Shown in pieces: positions 15,882-23,094 of a DNA stretch of 64,000 bases. Numbering within the stretch: position 1 is the first letter of the stretch; each line of letters opens with the position of its first letter. Made by a program: the position numbers and the translations under genes. Under the pieces are notes generated by a model. It was not told where the DNA came from, ran no database searches, and saw nothing but the letters and a program-made list of their open reading frames with translations. Location of the stretch: assembly GCA_016714795.1 (NCBI GenBank), contig JADKCA010000002.1, positions 248,001-312,000 of the forward strand. Reading direction: 5' to 3'. This DNA comes from Sphingomonadales bacterium (GTDB lineage: Bacteria > Pseudomonadota > Alphaproteobacteria > Sphingomonadales > Sphingomonadaceae).

Positions 15882-16538
15882 ATGGCAATCCGTCTGGATA
15901 ACAGCTTCTTTCTCGACATGACCCCGGATGAGGCCTGGGTGCTGCTCAACGATGTGGAGCGGATTGCTCCGTGCGTGCCCGGTGCGCAGCTGACCGATGT
16001 CGCCGGCGATACCTATGGCGGCAAGGTGAAGGTGAAGATCGGGCCGATCACCGCAGAATATAAGGGCAAGGCCACAATCACCGCGCGTGATGCCGCCGCC
16101 CGCCGCCTGACGCTGACCGGCAAGGGGCAGGATGTGCGCGGGCAGGGGACCGCGGGGGCTGATCTGGAAATGCTGGTGACGCCGGAAGGGGCGGGCAGCC
16201 GTGTGACGCTGGGCACCGAGCTGCAAATCACCGGCAAGGTGGCGCAACTGGGCAAGGGCGTGATGCAGGATGTGTCTGCGCGGCTCGTGGACCAATTTGT
16301 CGCGAATCTGAAGGCGTTGGCACCCGCGGCACCCGTTTCCACGCCAATGGCCGCGCCCGCCGCCTCAGCCCCGGCGGAGGTTGCCGCAGCACCCGCGCCG
16401 CGCCTCATCAACGCACCCGAAGCCGCGCCGGTCGATCTCGTCAAACTGAGCGGTGGTGCGCTGTTCAGCCGTGACCTTCTGGTTGGCGGATGGATGGCGG
16501 CTGTGCTGGTCCTGCTGGTGCTGATCGCGCTCAAATAG
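15882..16538 (+). CDS. coxG: CoxG-like SRPBCC protein with C-terminal membrane anchor
   Basis: 218 residues from ATG 15882 with GGAGGA upstream. Residues 1-150 are an SRPBCC/CoxG domain (LNDVERIAPCVPGAQ, GKVKVKIGPITAEYKG). Then an Ala/Pro-rich linker, and a C-terminal hydrophobic helix (GGWMAAVLVLLVLIAL). In Oligotropha CoxG recruits CO dehydrogenase to the membrane, and a similar anchoring role for the divergent hydroxylase is likely. The longer in-frame start at 15792 lacks a good ribosome site. Confidence 0.88.
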   Translation: MAIRLDNSFFLDMTPDEAWVLLNDVERIAPCVPGAQLTDVAGDTYGGKVKVKIGPITAEYKGKATITARDAAARRLTLTGKGQDVRGQGTAGADLEMLVTPEGAGSRVTLGTELQITGKVAQLGKGVMQDVSARLVDQFVANLKALAPAAPVSTPMAAPAASAPAEVAAAPAPRLINAPEAAPVDLVKLSGGALFSRDLLVGGWMAAVLVLLVLIALK

Positions 16539-16586
16539 CAGGCGCTTCTGATACTCTGTCGCAAAAAGCGCAAAATTCTGCCGATT

Positions 16587-16600
16587 TTGATCTGCGTCAA
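16587..16600 (+). promoter_or_regulatory. FNR-type box upstream of the candidate small RNA
   Basis: TTGATctgcGTCAA, a match to the FNR/FixK consensus TTGAT-N4-ATCAA with one G for A. If activation is from the usual -41.5 position, transcription would begin near 16635, with a TTAAGCT stretch (16625-16631) near -10. The next annotated start (the FNR-type regulator, 16871) is too far for this to be its simple promoter, and a terminator intervenes at 16796-16830. Confidence 0.7.
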
Positions 16601-16696
16601 ATGAATCGCGGCGCGGTTGGCGGATTAAGCTTCCTGTAACGCTGATCGGCGGCATCCGGGTTTCGGGGGCTTCCGACGGAACAGGAGGTTCAGGAC

Positions 16697-16762
16697 ATGA
16701 CGCGCAAAGCATCCTGCCGACACCGGTTCAGGCGACCTCTTATTGCGGGGTTCAGGAACTGA
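16697..16762 (+). CDS. Putative 21-residue arginine-rich micropeptide
   Basis: ATG 16697, seven bases after AGGAGGT (16683-16689), the best ribosome site in the neighbourhood. It encodes MTRKASCRHR followed by FRRPLIAGFRN, strongly basic, then TGA. The CCTCC at 16786-16790 could pair with the ribosome site and switch translation. Unknown function; it may be a leader peptide or a chance ORF within a small RNA. Confidence 0.4.
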   Translation: MTRKASCRHRFRRPLIAGFRN

Positions 16763-16795
16763 TGGCCTGACCCTTCTTACCTTCTCCTCCAACTG

Positions 16796-16830
16796 GCCCT
16801 GTCCGCTAAATGCGGGCGGGGCTTCTTTTT
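16796..16830 (+). terminator. Rho-independent terminator upstream of the FNR-type gene
   Basis: GCCC-TGT-CCGC, a five-base TAAAT loop, GCGG-GCG-GGGC, then TTCTTTTT. It ends a transcript that must start between coxG and here, and isolates the fnr gene that starts at 16871. Confidence 0.75.
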
Positions 16831-16870
16831 GCGATTGCACACTCCGGGCAGAGCGTTTAGCGGAAATGCT

Positions 16871-17572
16871 ATGTCCGATTGCGAAGCCTGTGTGGTCAGA
16901 AACCGCGCCATCTGTTCAGCCCTGCTGCCGGATGAACTCGCTATATTGAGCAAATTGGGCCGGAAACAGCATGTTTCGCGCGGTCAGACGCTGGTTTGGG
17001 AAGGCGATGAAGCGCTGGTGGTGGCCAATGTCATCAGCGGCGTGCTCAAGCTTTCGGTCTCCACGGCGGACGGGCGCGAACAGATTGTCGGCGTGGTCTT
17101 CCCGTCGGACTTTATCGGACGGCCCTTTGGCAAGGAAAGCAGCTACAGCGTGACCGCGCTGACCGATGCGCATGTCTGCATCTTCACGCGCGCGGCGTTT
17201 GATGGTTTTGCCAAGGAACATCCTGATCTTCAGCATAAACTGCTCCAGCGGACGCTCGATGAGCTGGATCGCGCGCGGCAATGGATGATGCTGCTGGGTC
17301 GCAAGACGGCGAGCGAACGTGTCGCCACGCTGCTGCTGGAAATTTCGAACCGCATGGGCAGCACCAGCTGCACACAGATTCTGCCGTTTCTGGATGAATT
17401 CGAGCTGCCGCTTGACAGGCAGCAGATGGGAGATGTGCTGGGCCTGACGATCGAAACTGTCAGCCGCCAGCTCACCAAGCTTAAGGAAGCGAACATGATT
17501 TCGCTGCCTGACCGACGGAGCGTGGTGATCAAGGATCGCCACCGGTTGCAGGATTTAGCGCTTGCAGCATAG
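16871..17572 (+). CDS. fnrL: FNR/FnrL-type oxygen-responsive regulator
   Basis: Crp-Fnr family activator of anaerobic or microaerobic genes. 233 residues from ATG 16871. Cysteines at 4, 7 and 15 (CEACVVRNRAIC) plus Cys103 (HVCIF) match the [4Fe-4S] ligand set of FNR/FnrL, indicating direct oxygen sensing. A cyclic-nucleotide-like barrel follows, then a HTH whose recognition helix reads IETVSRQL, with the Glu, Ser and Arg that in FNR read TTGAT half-sites. It lies directly ahead of the cbb3 operon, and four FNR-type boxes occur in the window. Confidence 0.93.
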   Translation: MSDCEACVVRNRAICSALLPDELAILSKLGRKQHVSRGQTLVWEGDEALVVANVISGVLKLSVSTADGREQIVGVVFPSDFIGRPFGKESSYSVTALTDAHVCIFTRAAFDGFAKEHPDLQHKLLQRTLDELDRARQWMMLLGRKTASERVATLLLEISNRMGSTSCTQILPFLDEFELPLDRQQMGDVLGLTIETVSRQLTKLKEANMISLPDRRSVVIKDRHRLQDLALAA

Positions 17573-17575
17573 GCC

Positions 17576-17589
17576 TTGACCTAGGTCAA
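17576..17589 (+). promoter_or_regulatory. FNR box of the cbb3 oxidase operon
   Basis: TTGACCTAGGTCAA, a perfectly symmetrical FNR/FixK-type site, four bases after the fnrL stop and 77 bases before ccoN. A centre at 17582.5 predicts a start near 17624. Microaerobic activation of cco operons by FNR or FixK proteins is well established in alphaproteobacteria. Confidence 0.85.
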
Positions 17590-17666
17590 TGACCCTTGAT
17601 CCCCTTGGTTCCATCGGCAATCTGTTAGGAAAAGCCGCATGAACGCGGTGGTTCGGGGAAAGTAAA

Positions 17667-19337
17667 ATGGACGAACTATTGATGCGCGGCGGGGGATGGT
17701 TCCTCGCTGCCCTGATTGCCTTTGTTGCCGCCGCGAGTGCGACTGACACGGGCTTTGCGATCCATATGTCGATCATGTGTGCTGCCGGTCTTCTGGCGGC
17801 ATTCGCGTCTTCGCGTGGGTTCAATTTTGCCAAGGGGCGTTTTCCGGCACTTACGCCGGATGTGGCCTCCCGCTATGATGACGATCTGATCCGGATCGGG
17901 GCCATCATGACGCTCTTCTGGGGCGTTGTGGGCTTTCTGGTCGGGCTCGTCATTGCCCTTCAGCTGGCCTTTCCGGTGCTCAATCTGGGTCTGGAATGGA
18001 CCACGTTCGGCAGGCTTCGCCCGCTGCACACATCGGCAGTGATTTTCGCCTTTGGCGGCACCGCACTGATTACGACGAGCTTCTACGTCGTCCAGCGCAC
18101 CTGCCGGGCGCGACTCGCTTTCCCGGGCCTCGCGCGATTCGTCTATTGGGGCTACCAGCTCTTCATCGTCCTTGCGGCCACCGGCTATGTGCTCGGCATT
18201 ACGCAAGGCAAGGAATATGCCGAACCTGAATGGTATGTCGATCTGTGGCTGACAGTGGTCTGGGTTGCCTATCTCATCGTGTTCGTGGGCACGATCGTGA
18301 AGCGCAACGAGCCGCACATCTATGTGGCCAACTGGTTCTATCTGTCGTTCATCATCACGGTTGCGATGCTGCACCTGGTGAATAACATCTCGCTGCCCGT
18401 CAGCTGGACCGGAACGGCAAGCTATTCTGCATGGGCCGGTGTGCAGGACGCGCTGACGCAATGGTGGTATGGGCATAACGCGGTCGGATTTTTCCTCACC
18501 GCCGGCTTCCTCGCCATGATGTATTATTTCGTGCCGAAGCAGGCCGAACGGCCGATCTACAGCTATCGCCTGTCGATCATCCACTTCTGGTCGCTGATCT
18601 TCCTCTACATCTGGGCGGGTCCGCACCACCTTCACTACACGGCGCTGCCCGATTGGGCGCAGACGCTGGGCATGGTCTTCTCGGTCATGCTGTGGATGCC
18701 GAGCTGGGGCGGCATGATCAACGGTCTGATGACGCTGAACGGCGCATGGGACAAGATCCGCACCGATCCGATCATCCGCATGTTCGTGATGAGCCTCGCC
18801 TTTTACGGCATGTCGACCTTTGAAGGCCCGATGATGTCGATCAAGGCCGTCAACAGCCTGTCGCACTATACGGACTGGACCATCGGTCACGTTCATTCGG
18901 GTGCGCTTGGCTGGAACGGCATGGTGACCTTCGCCACGCTCTATTACCTTGTGCCGCGTCTGTGGGGCCGTGAACGCCTCTATTCGCTGCGCATGGTGAA
19001 CTGGCACTTCTGGCTGGCGAGCGCGGGGATCGTGTTCTACGCCTCCGCGATGTGGGTTTCCGGCATCATGCAGGGGCTGATGTGGCGCGAATACGGGGCA
19101 GACGGTTATCTCGTCTACTCGTTCAGCGAAACCGTGATGGCCATGTTCCCGATGTATCTGATCCGTGCCTTTGGCGGCCTGCTGTTCCTTTCGGGGGCAC
19201 TGGTCATGGTCGTGAACGTCTGGATGACGATTGCGGGCAAGATTCGGGAAGAACGCCCGATGACCGAAACGCCCTATGATGCAGAGGCTGACCGTCCGAT
19301 CGTCGGTACGCCCGCTGCCATCCAGCCTGCTGAATAA
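17667..19337 (+). CDS. ccoN: cbb3-type cytochrome c oxidase subunit I
   Basis: Catalytic subunit of the high-affinity terminal oxidase, reducing oxygen at a haem b3-CuB site and pumping protons. 556 residues with about a dozen or more membrane helices. Conserved histidines occur in LRPLHTSAVIFAF, WYGHNAVGFFLTAGF, GPHHLHYTALP and GHVHSGALGWNG. ATG 17667 follows GGGAAAG. First gene of ccoNOQP, controlled by the FNR box 77 bases upstream. Confidence 0.97.
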   Translation: MDELLMRGGGWFLAALIAFVAAASATDTGFAIHMSIMCAAGLLAAFASSRGFNFAKGRFPALTPDVASRYDDDLIRIGAIMTLFWGVVGFLVGLVIALQLAFPVLNLGLEWTTFGRLRPLHTSAVIFAFGGTALITTSFYVVQRTCRARLAFPGLARFVYWGYQLFIVLAATGYVLGITQGKEYAEPEWYVDLWLTVVWVAYLIVFVGTIVKRNEPHIYVANWFYLSFIITVAMLHLVNNISLPVSWTGTASYSAWAGVQDALTQWWYGHNAVGFFLTAGFLAMMYYFVPKQAERPIYSYRLSIIHFWSLIFLYIWAGPHHLHYTALPDWAQTLGMVFSVMLWMPSWGGMINGLMTLNGAWDKIRTDPIIRMFVMSLAFYGMSTFEGPMMSIKAVNSLSHYTDWTIGHVHSGALGWNGMVTFATLYYLVPRLWGRERLYSLRMVNWHFWLASAGIVFYASAMWVSGIMQGLMWREYGADGYLVYSFSETVMAMFPMYLIRAFGGLLFLSGALVMVVNVWMTIAGKIREERPMTETPYDAEADRPIVGTPAAIQPAE

Positions 19338-19344
19338 GGAGACC

Positions 19345-20082
19345 ATGAAAATGGCAATTGGTCTTGACCACAAGAAACTCGAACGCAACGTCAGCCTGCT
19401 GGGCGTGTGCGCCCTGCTGGCGGTCCTTGTCGGGGGTATCGTGGAAATCGCGCCGCTGTTCTGGCTCGACTCGACGATCGAAAAGGTGGACGGCGTCCGC
19501 CCCTACACTCCGCTCGAACTGGCCGGTCGCAAGATCTACCAGCGCGAAGGCTGCTATGTCTGCCACAGCCAGATGATCCGACCGTTCCGCGATGAAGTGG
19601 AACGTTATGGTCACTACAGCCTGGCCGCCGAGTCCATGTATGATCGACCCTTCCAATGGGGTTCCAAGCGCACCGGACCGGATCTGGCGCGTGTGGGCGG
19701 TCGCTATTCGGATGAATGGCATCGTGACCATATGCGGGATCCCCGCGCGGTGGTTCCTGAATCGGTGATGCCTGCCTATCCGTTCCTTGCCGAAAAGGAA
19801 CTGAATGCAGGTGACATGACCAAGGATTTGGGCACGCTGGCTGCATTGGGAGTTCCCTATAGCAAGGCGGCGATTGATGCGGCCAATGACGACCTCAAGG
19901 CGCAGGCCGATCCGAATGCGGACGCGACCGAGCTGGTGAAGCGTTACCCCAAGGCGCAGGCGCGCGACTATGACGGTGATCCGGCCAAGGTGACCGAACT
20001 GGATGCGCTCGTTGCCTATCTGCAAATGCTGGGCACGCTGGTCGACTTCAAGGCCGTTGAAGCGCAGGAGCAGGCGAAGTGA
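19345..20082 (+). CDS. ccoO: cbb3-type oxidase monohaem subunit
   Basis: Membrane-anchored cytochrome c that feeds electrons to CcoN. 245 residues from ATG 19345 (AAGGAG upstream). N-terminal helix about residues 17-39, haem c site CYVCH at 70-74, and a conserved RTGPDLARVGGRYSDEWH region. The upstream in-frame start at 19276 lies in ccoN and is rejected. GTG of ccoQ overlaps its stop. Confidence 0.97.
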   Translation: MKMAIGLDHKKLERNVSLLGVCALLAVLVGGIVEIAPLFWLDSTIEKVDGVRPYTPLELAGRKIYQREGCYVCHSQMIRPFRDEVERYGHYSLAAESMYDRPFQWGSKRTGPDLARVGGRYSDEWHRDHMRDPRAVVPESVMPAYPFLAEKELNAGDMTKDLGTLAALGVPYSKAAIDAANDDLKAQADPNADATELVKRYPKAQARDYDGDPAKVTELDALVAYLQMLGTLVDFKAVEAQEQAK

Positions 20083-20237
20083 GCTATCAGGCACTCCGCC
20101 ACTTCGCAGACTCGTGGGGGCTGTTGTTCATGACGCTGACCTTCATTGGTCTGGCGGTCTGGACGTTCCGCCCCAAGGCGCGCCCGCTCCACGAGGATGC
20201 GGCCAACATGATCTTCAGGGAAGACGATAATGTCTGA
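20079..20237 (+). CDS. ccoQ: cbb3-type oxidase small subunit CcoQ
   Basis: 52-residue protein from a GTG overlapping the ccoO stop (GTGA). It has one membrane helix (LLFMTLTFIGLAVWTF) followed by RPKARPLHEDAANMIF, the usual CcoQ tail that helps stabilise the oxidase. It overlaps ccoP by eight bases. Identification rests on position between ccoO and ccoP plus the helix-tail pattern. Confidence 0.9.
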   Translation: MSYQALRHFADSWGLLFMTLTFIGLAVWTFRPKARPLHEDAANMIFREDDNV

Positions 20238-21180
20238 AAAACAACGCATTGACGAGGCCACCGGCACAAGCACGGTTGGCCATGAATGGGATGGCATCGA
20301 AGAGCTGAACACGCCGCTGCCGCGGTGGTGGCTGCTCACCTTCTATGCCTGTGTCATCTGGGGACTGGCTTACACGGTCATGTATCCGGCCTGGCCCATG
20401 ATCAGTTCTGCCACGGCGGGGATGACCGGCTGGTCCAGCCGGGGCGATCTGGCCAAGGAAATGAAAGCGGAAACGGAACGTCGCGCTCCGATTCTTGCGG
20501 CGATTTCCGCCAAGCCGGTCGAACAGATTCCGGGCGATGAAAAGCTCTACGCAACGGCTGTTGAAGGCGGTCGGGCCGCATTCAAGGTGCATTGTGTGCA
20601 GTGCCATGGCTCCGGTGCCGCCGGGTCCAAGGGCTATCCCAACCTGAACGACGATGACTGGATCTGGGGCGGTGACATGGCGACCATCCACCAGACCATC
20701 ACGCACGGCATCCGCGCGCCGGAACATGCCGAAACACGGATGAGCCAGATGCCGGCCTTTGGCGGGATGTTCAAGCCTGCCGAACTCAGCAGCGTGGTGG
20801 CTTATGTCCAGTCGCTGTCTGGCAGCCGTCCGGCTGACGCCGTGTCGGCAGCTGGTGCTCCGCTGTTCGCGGCCAATTGCGTTCAGTGCCACGGTCCGGA
20901 CGGCAAGGGCGTGCGCGCCATGGGCGGCCCGAACCTGACCGACAAGATCTGGCTTTATGGCGGTGACGAAGCGGCCATCCGCCAGACCATCACCAAAAGC
21001 CGGTACGGCGTGATGCCGAACTGGAACCAGAAGCTTGACGCGACGACCATCAAGATGCTGGCTGCTTATGTCCACTCGCTGGGTGGCGGTGAAGCGGCGG
21101 CCAAAGCTGGTGTCGCTGCTGCTGCCGCCGTCCCCGCTGCAACCCCTGCTGCGGAGGCTCCGGCCAGCAATGTCAAGTAA
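20230..21180 (+). CDS. ccoP: cbb3-type oxidase dihaem subunit
   Basis: Electron-entry subunit with two c-type haems. 316 residues: cytoplasmic N-terminus with the EHEWDGIEELNTPLPRWW-like stretch, a membrane segment around 37-57, then CVQCHGSG and CVQCHGPD haem sites in tandem cytochrome domains. The C-terminus is Ala/Pro-rich. ccoG starts 11 bases before its end. Confidence 0.97.
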   Translation: MSEKQRIDEATGTSTVGHEWDGIEELNTPLPRWWLLTFYACVIWGLAYTVMYPAWPMISSATAGMTGWSSRGDLAKEMKAETERRAPILAAISAKPVEQIPGDEKLYATAVEGGRAAFKVHCVQCHGSGAAGSKGYPNLNDDDWIWGGDMATIHQTITHGIRAPEHAETRMSQMPAFGGMFKPAELSSVVAYVQSLSGSRPADAVSAAGAPLFAANCVQCHGPDGKGVRAMGGPNLTDKIWLYGGDEAAIRQTITKSRYGVMPNWNQKLDATTIKMLAAYVHSLGGGEAAAKAGVAAAAAVPAATPAAEAPASNVK

Positions 21181-22633
21181 CAACGATCTGCTGGTAGACT
21201 CCCCACTGGGAGTCTACCAGAAACGTCGGGGCGTATTTCCCAAGATTGTCAGCGGCAATTTCCGCCGCTTCAAATGGCTGGTGATGGCGGTGACGCTGGC
21301 TGTCTATTATCTGACGCCATGGATCCGCTGGGATCGTGGGCCTTATGCGCCCGATCAGGCCGTTCTGGTCGACATGGCGCACCGCCGCTTCTATTTCTTC
21401 CAGATCGAAATCTGGCCGCACGAATTTTATTATGTCGCCGGAATGCTGGTCATGGCCGGCATCGGCCTGTTTCTGGTGACATCGGCGGTCGGTCGCGCCT
21501 GGTGCGGTTATGCCTGCCCACAGACCGTGTGGACCGATCTGTTCCAGCATGTGGACCGGCTGATTGACGGAGACCGCAACGCCCAGATCCGGCTGCACAA
21601 CGCACCTTGGAGCCCCTCCAAGATCGCGCGCCGCTTGCTCAAATGGGCCATCTGGCTGGTGATTGCGGCGTCGACCGGCGGGGCCTGGATTTTCTATTTC
21701 TCGGATGCGCCGACGCTGGCCGGTCAGCTTTTCTCCGGAACGGCCGCGGGCGTCGCATATTCCACCATATTCGTGCTGACGGTGACCACCTTCATTTTCG
21801 GCGGCTTTATGCGCGAGCAGGTGTGCATTTACATGTGCCCATGGCCTCGCATCCAGACGGCCATGCTCGATGAGCGGTCGCTGATCGTCACCTATAAGGA
21901 TTGGCGCGGCGAGCCCCGCTCACGCGGCAAGAAGCAGGTGACCGATGACGGCCTGCCCGCTGGCGACTGCATTGATTGCAACCAGTGCGTTCAGGTCTGT
22001 CCGACTGGCATCGACATTCGCGACGGAGCGCAGATCGGCTGCATCACCTGCGCGCTGTGCATCGACGCGTGCGACAAGATGATGGAACAGGTCGGTCGAC
22101 CGCGCGGCCTGATCGACTATTGCACCATCGATGATGCCGAGATCGAAAAGAAGGGCGGCACTGCCAAGCCCATTCTCGAAACGCTGCGCCATCCGCGCAC
22201 GCTTATCTATCTGGGTATCTGGACGAGCATTGGCGCGGCGATGGTGTTCACGCTGGGGCAGCGCACGCGCCTGGACCTGAATGTCCAGCATGACCGTAAC
22301 CCGGTTTATGTCGCCTTGTCTGACGGATCGATCCGCAACAACTACACCGTGAAGGTCCGCAACATGGAAGGGCGTCCGCGCGACGTGACGTTGCGGATCG
22401 AAGGCCTGAAGGGCGGGGTAGCCTGGGCCGGTGAGGCGGAACGCGATGGCGCAACCCAGACTGTGACTGTGCCGGTGGCAGCGGATTCGGTGCTGAAAGT
22501 CCGCCTGTTCGTCGCAGCTCCGGCTGAAGGCGAAGAGCGGGACGATTTCACCATCTCCGCGCATGCCGCAAACGAGCAGGAAAAGGGCGACACGGATGAA
22601 GTCGTGTTCGAACGTCCCTCCGGAGAACAATGA
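21170..22633 (+). CDS. ccoG: Cytochrome oxidase accessory ferredoxin CcoG
   Basis: Membrane polyferredoxin used in cbb3 assembly; family work implicates it in Cu(II) reduction for the oxidase. 487 residues from ATG 21170, inside the ccoP 3' end. Several membrane helices, a CGYACPQTVW motif in the N-terminal part, two 4Fe-4S sites (CIDCNQCVQVCPTG and CITCALCIDAC), and a C-terminal Ig-like domain. The stop overlaps the ccoH start. Confidence 0.95.
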   Translation: MSSNNDLLVDSPLGVYQKRRGVFPKIVSGNFRRFKWLVMAVTLAVYYLTPWIRWDRGPYAPDQAVLVDMAHRRFYFFQIEIWPHEFYYVAGMLVMAGIGLFLVTSAVGRAWCGYACPQTVWTDLFQHVDRLIDGDRNAQIRLHNAPWSPSKIARRLLKWAIWLVIAASTGGAWIFYFSDAPTLAGQLFSGTAAGVAYSTIFVLTVTTFIFGGFMREQVCIYMCPWPRIQTAMLDERSLIVTYKDWRGEPRSRGKKQVTDDGLPAGDCIDCNQCVQVCPTGIDIRDGAQIGCITCALCIDACDKMMEQVGRPRGLIDYCTIDDAEIEKKGGTAKPILETLRHPRTLIYLGIWTSIGAAMVFTLGQRTRLDLNVQHDRNPVYVALSDGSIRNNYTVKVRNMEGRPRDVTLRIEGLKGGVAWAGEAERDGATQTVTVPVAADSVLKVRLFVAAPAEGEERDDFTISAHAANEQEKGDTDEVVFERPSGEQ

Positions 22634-23094
22634 TGGCCAAGTCGCGCACCTTTACCGGCTGGCACATGGCGATCATTTTGGTCAGCTTTTTCCTCGTGGT
22701 CATTATCGTCAACGTCTTTATGGCGCGTGCCGCGATCGGGACGTTTGGCGGAACCGTGGTCGATAACTCCTATGTGGCCGGCCAGAAGTTTGACGATTGG
22801 GGAAAAGCCGCCCGGGCGCAGCAGCAGCTCGGCTGGACCATCAACGGATCGACGGGCGCCGACCGCAAACTGCTGGTTTCAGCAAAGGATGCCCAAGGTG
22901 TGGCAACGGGATTTGCCGCCACCGCCGTCGCGCATCATCCCCTGGGCCGCCTGCCCGAACACCCGCTGAGCTTTGTGGCGGGCAAGGATGGGCGGCTTGA
23001 ATCGGTTCAGGCGCTTCCCGCCGGGCGCTGGCAGGTTCGGCTCACGGTCACGCGCAACGGCCAGTCCTTCCGCCAGATCATGTCCGTGCAATGA
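22630..23094 (+). CDS. ccoH: cbb3 oxidase maturation protein FixH/CcoH
   Basis: Single-pass membrane protein needed for stable cbb3 complexes. 154 residues; helix at about 11-34 (WHMAIILVSFFLVVIIVNVF), then a periplasmic domain with VDNSYVAGQKF and a C-terminal GRWQVRLTV that are typical of FixH. ATGA overlap with ccoG upstream and with ccoI downstream. Confidence 0.93.
   Translation: MMAKSRTFTGWHMAIILVSFFLVVIIVNVFMARAAIGTFGGTVVDNSYVAGQKFDDWGKAARAQQQLGWTINGSTGADRKLLVSAKDAQGVATGFAATAVAHHPLGRLPEHPLSFVAGKDGRLESVQALPAGRWQVRLTVTRNGQSFRQIMSVQ

Larger units (their letters stand above)
16635..16830 (+). ncRNA. Candidate FNR-activated small RNA or small mRNA
   Basis: Predicted from signals only: an FNR box ending at 16600, a predicted start near 16635 and an intrinsic terminator at 16796-16830 give a transcript of about 195 bases. 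It contains one ORF of 21 codons with a perfect ribosome site (16697-16762) and, just before the terminator, an unpaired-looking pyrimidine stretch CTTCTCCTCC (16781-16790), the kind of anti-Shine-Dalgarno motif seen in several alphaproteobacterial trans-acting RNAs. It could be a regulatory RNA analogous in role, not sequence, to E. coli FnrS, or a dual-function RNA. Start position is an estimate. Confidence 0.45.

Noticed and set aside
14849..16538. CO dehydrogenase cluster
   Set aside because: Subunit order and CoxG fit, but the large subunit lacks the form I AYxCSFR loop, so I did not name it CO dehydrogenase.
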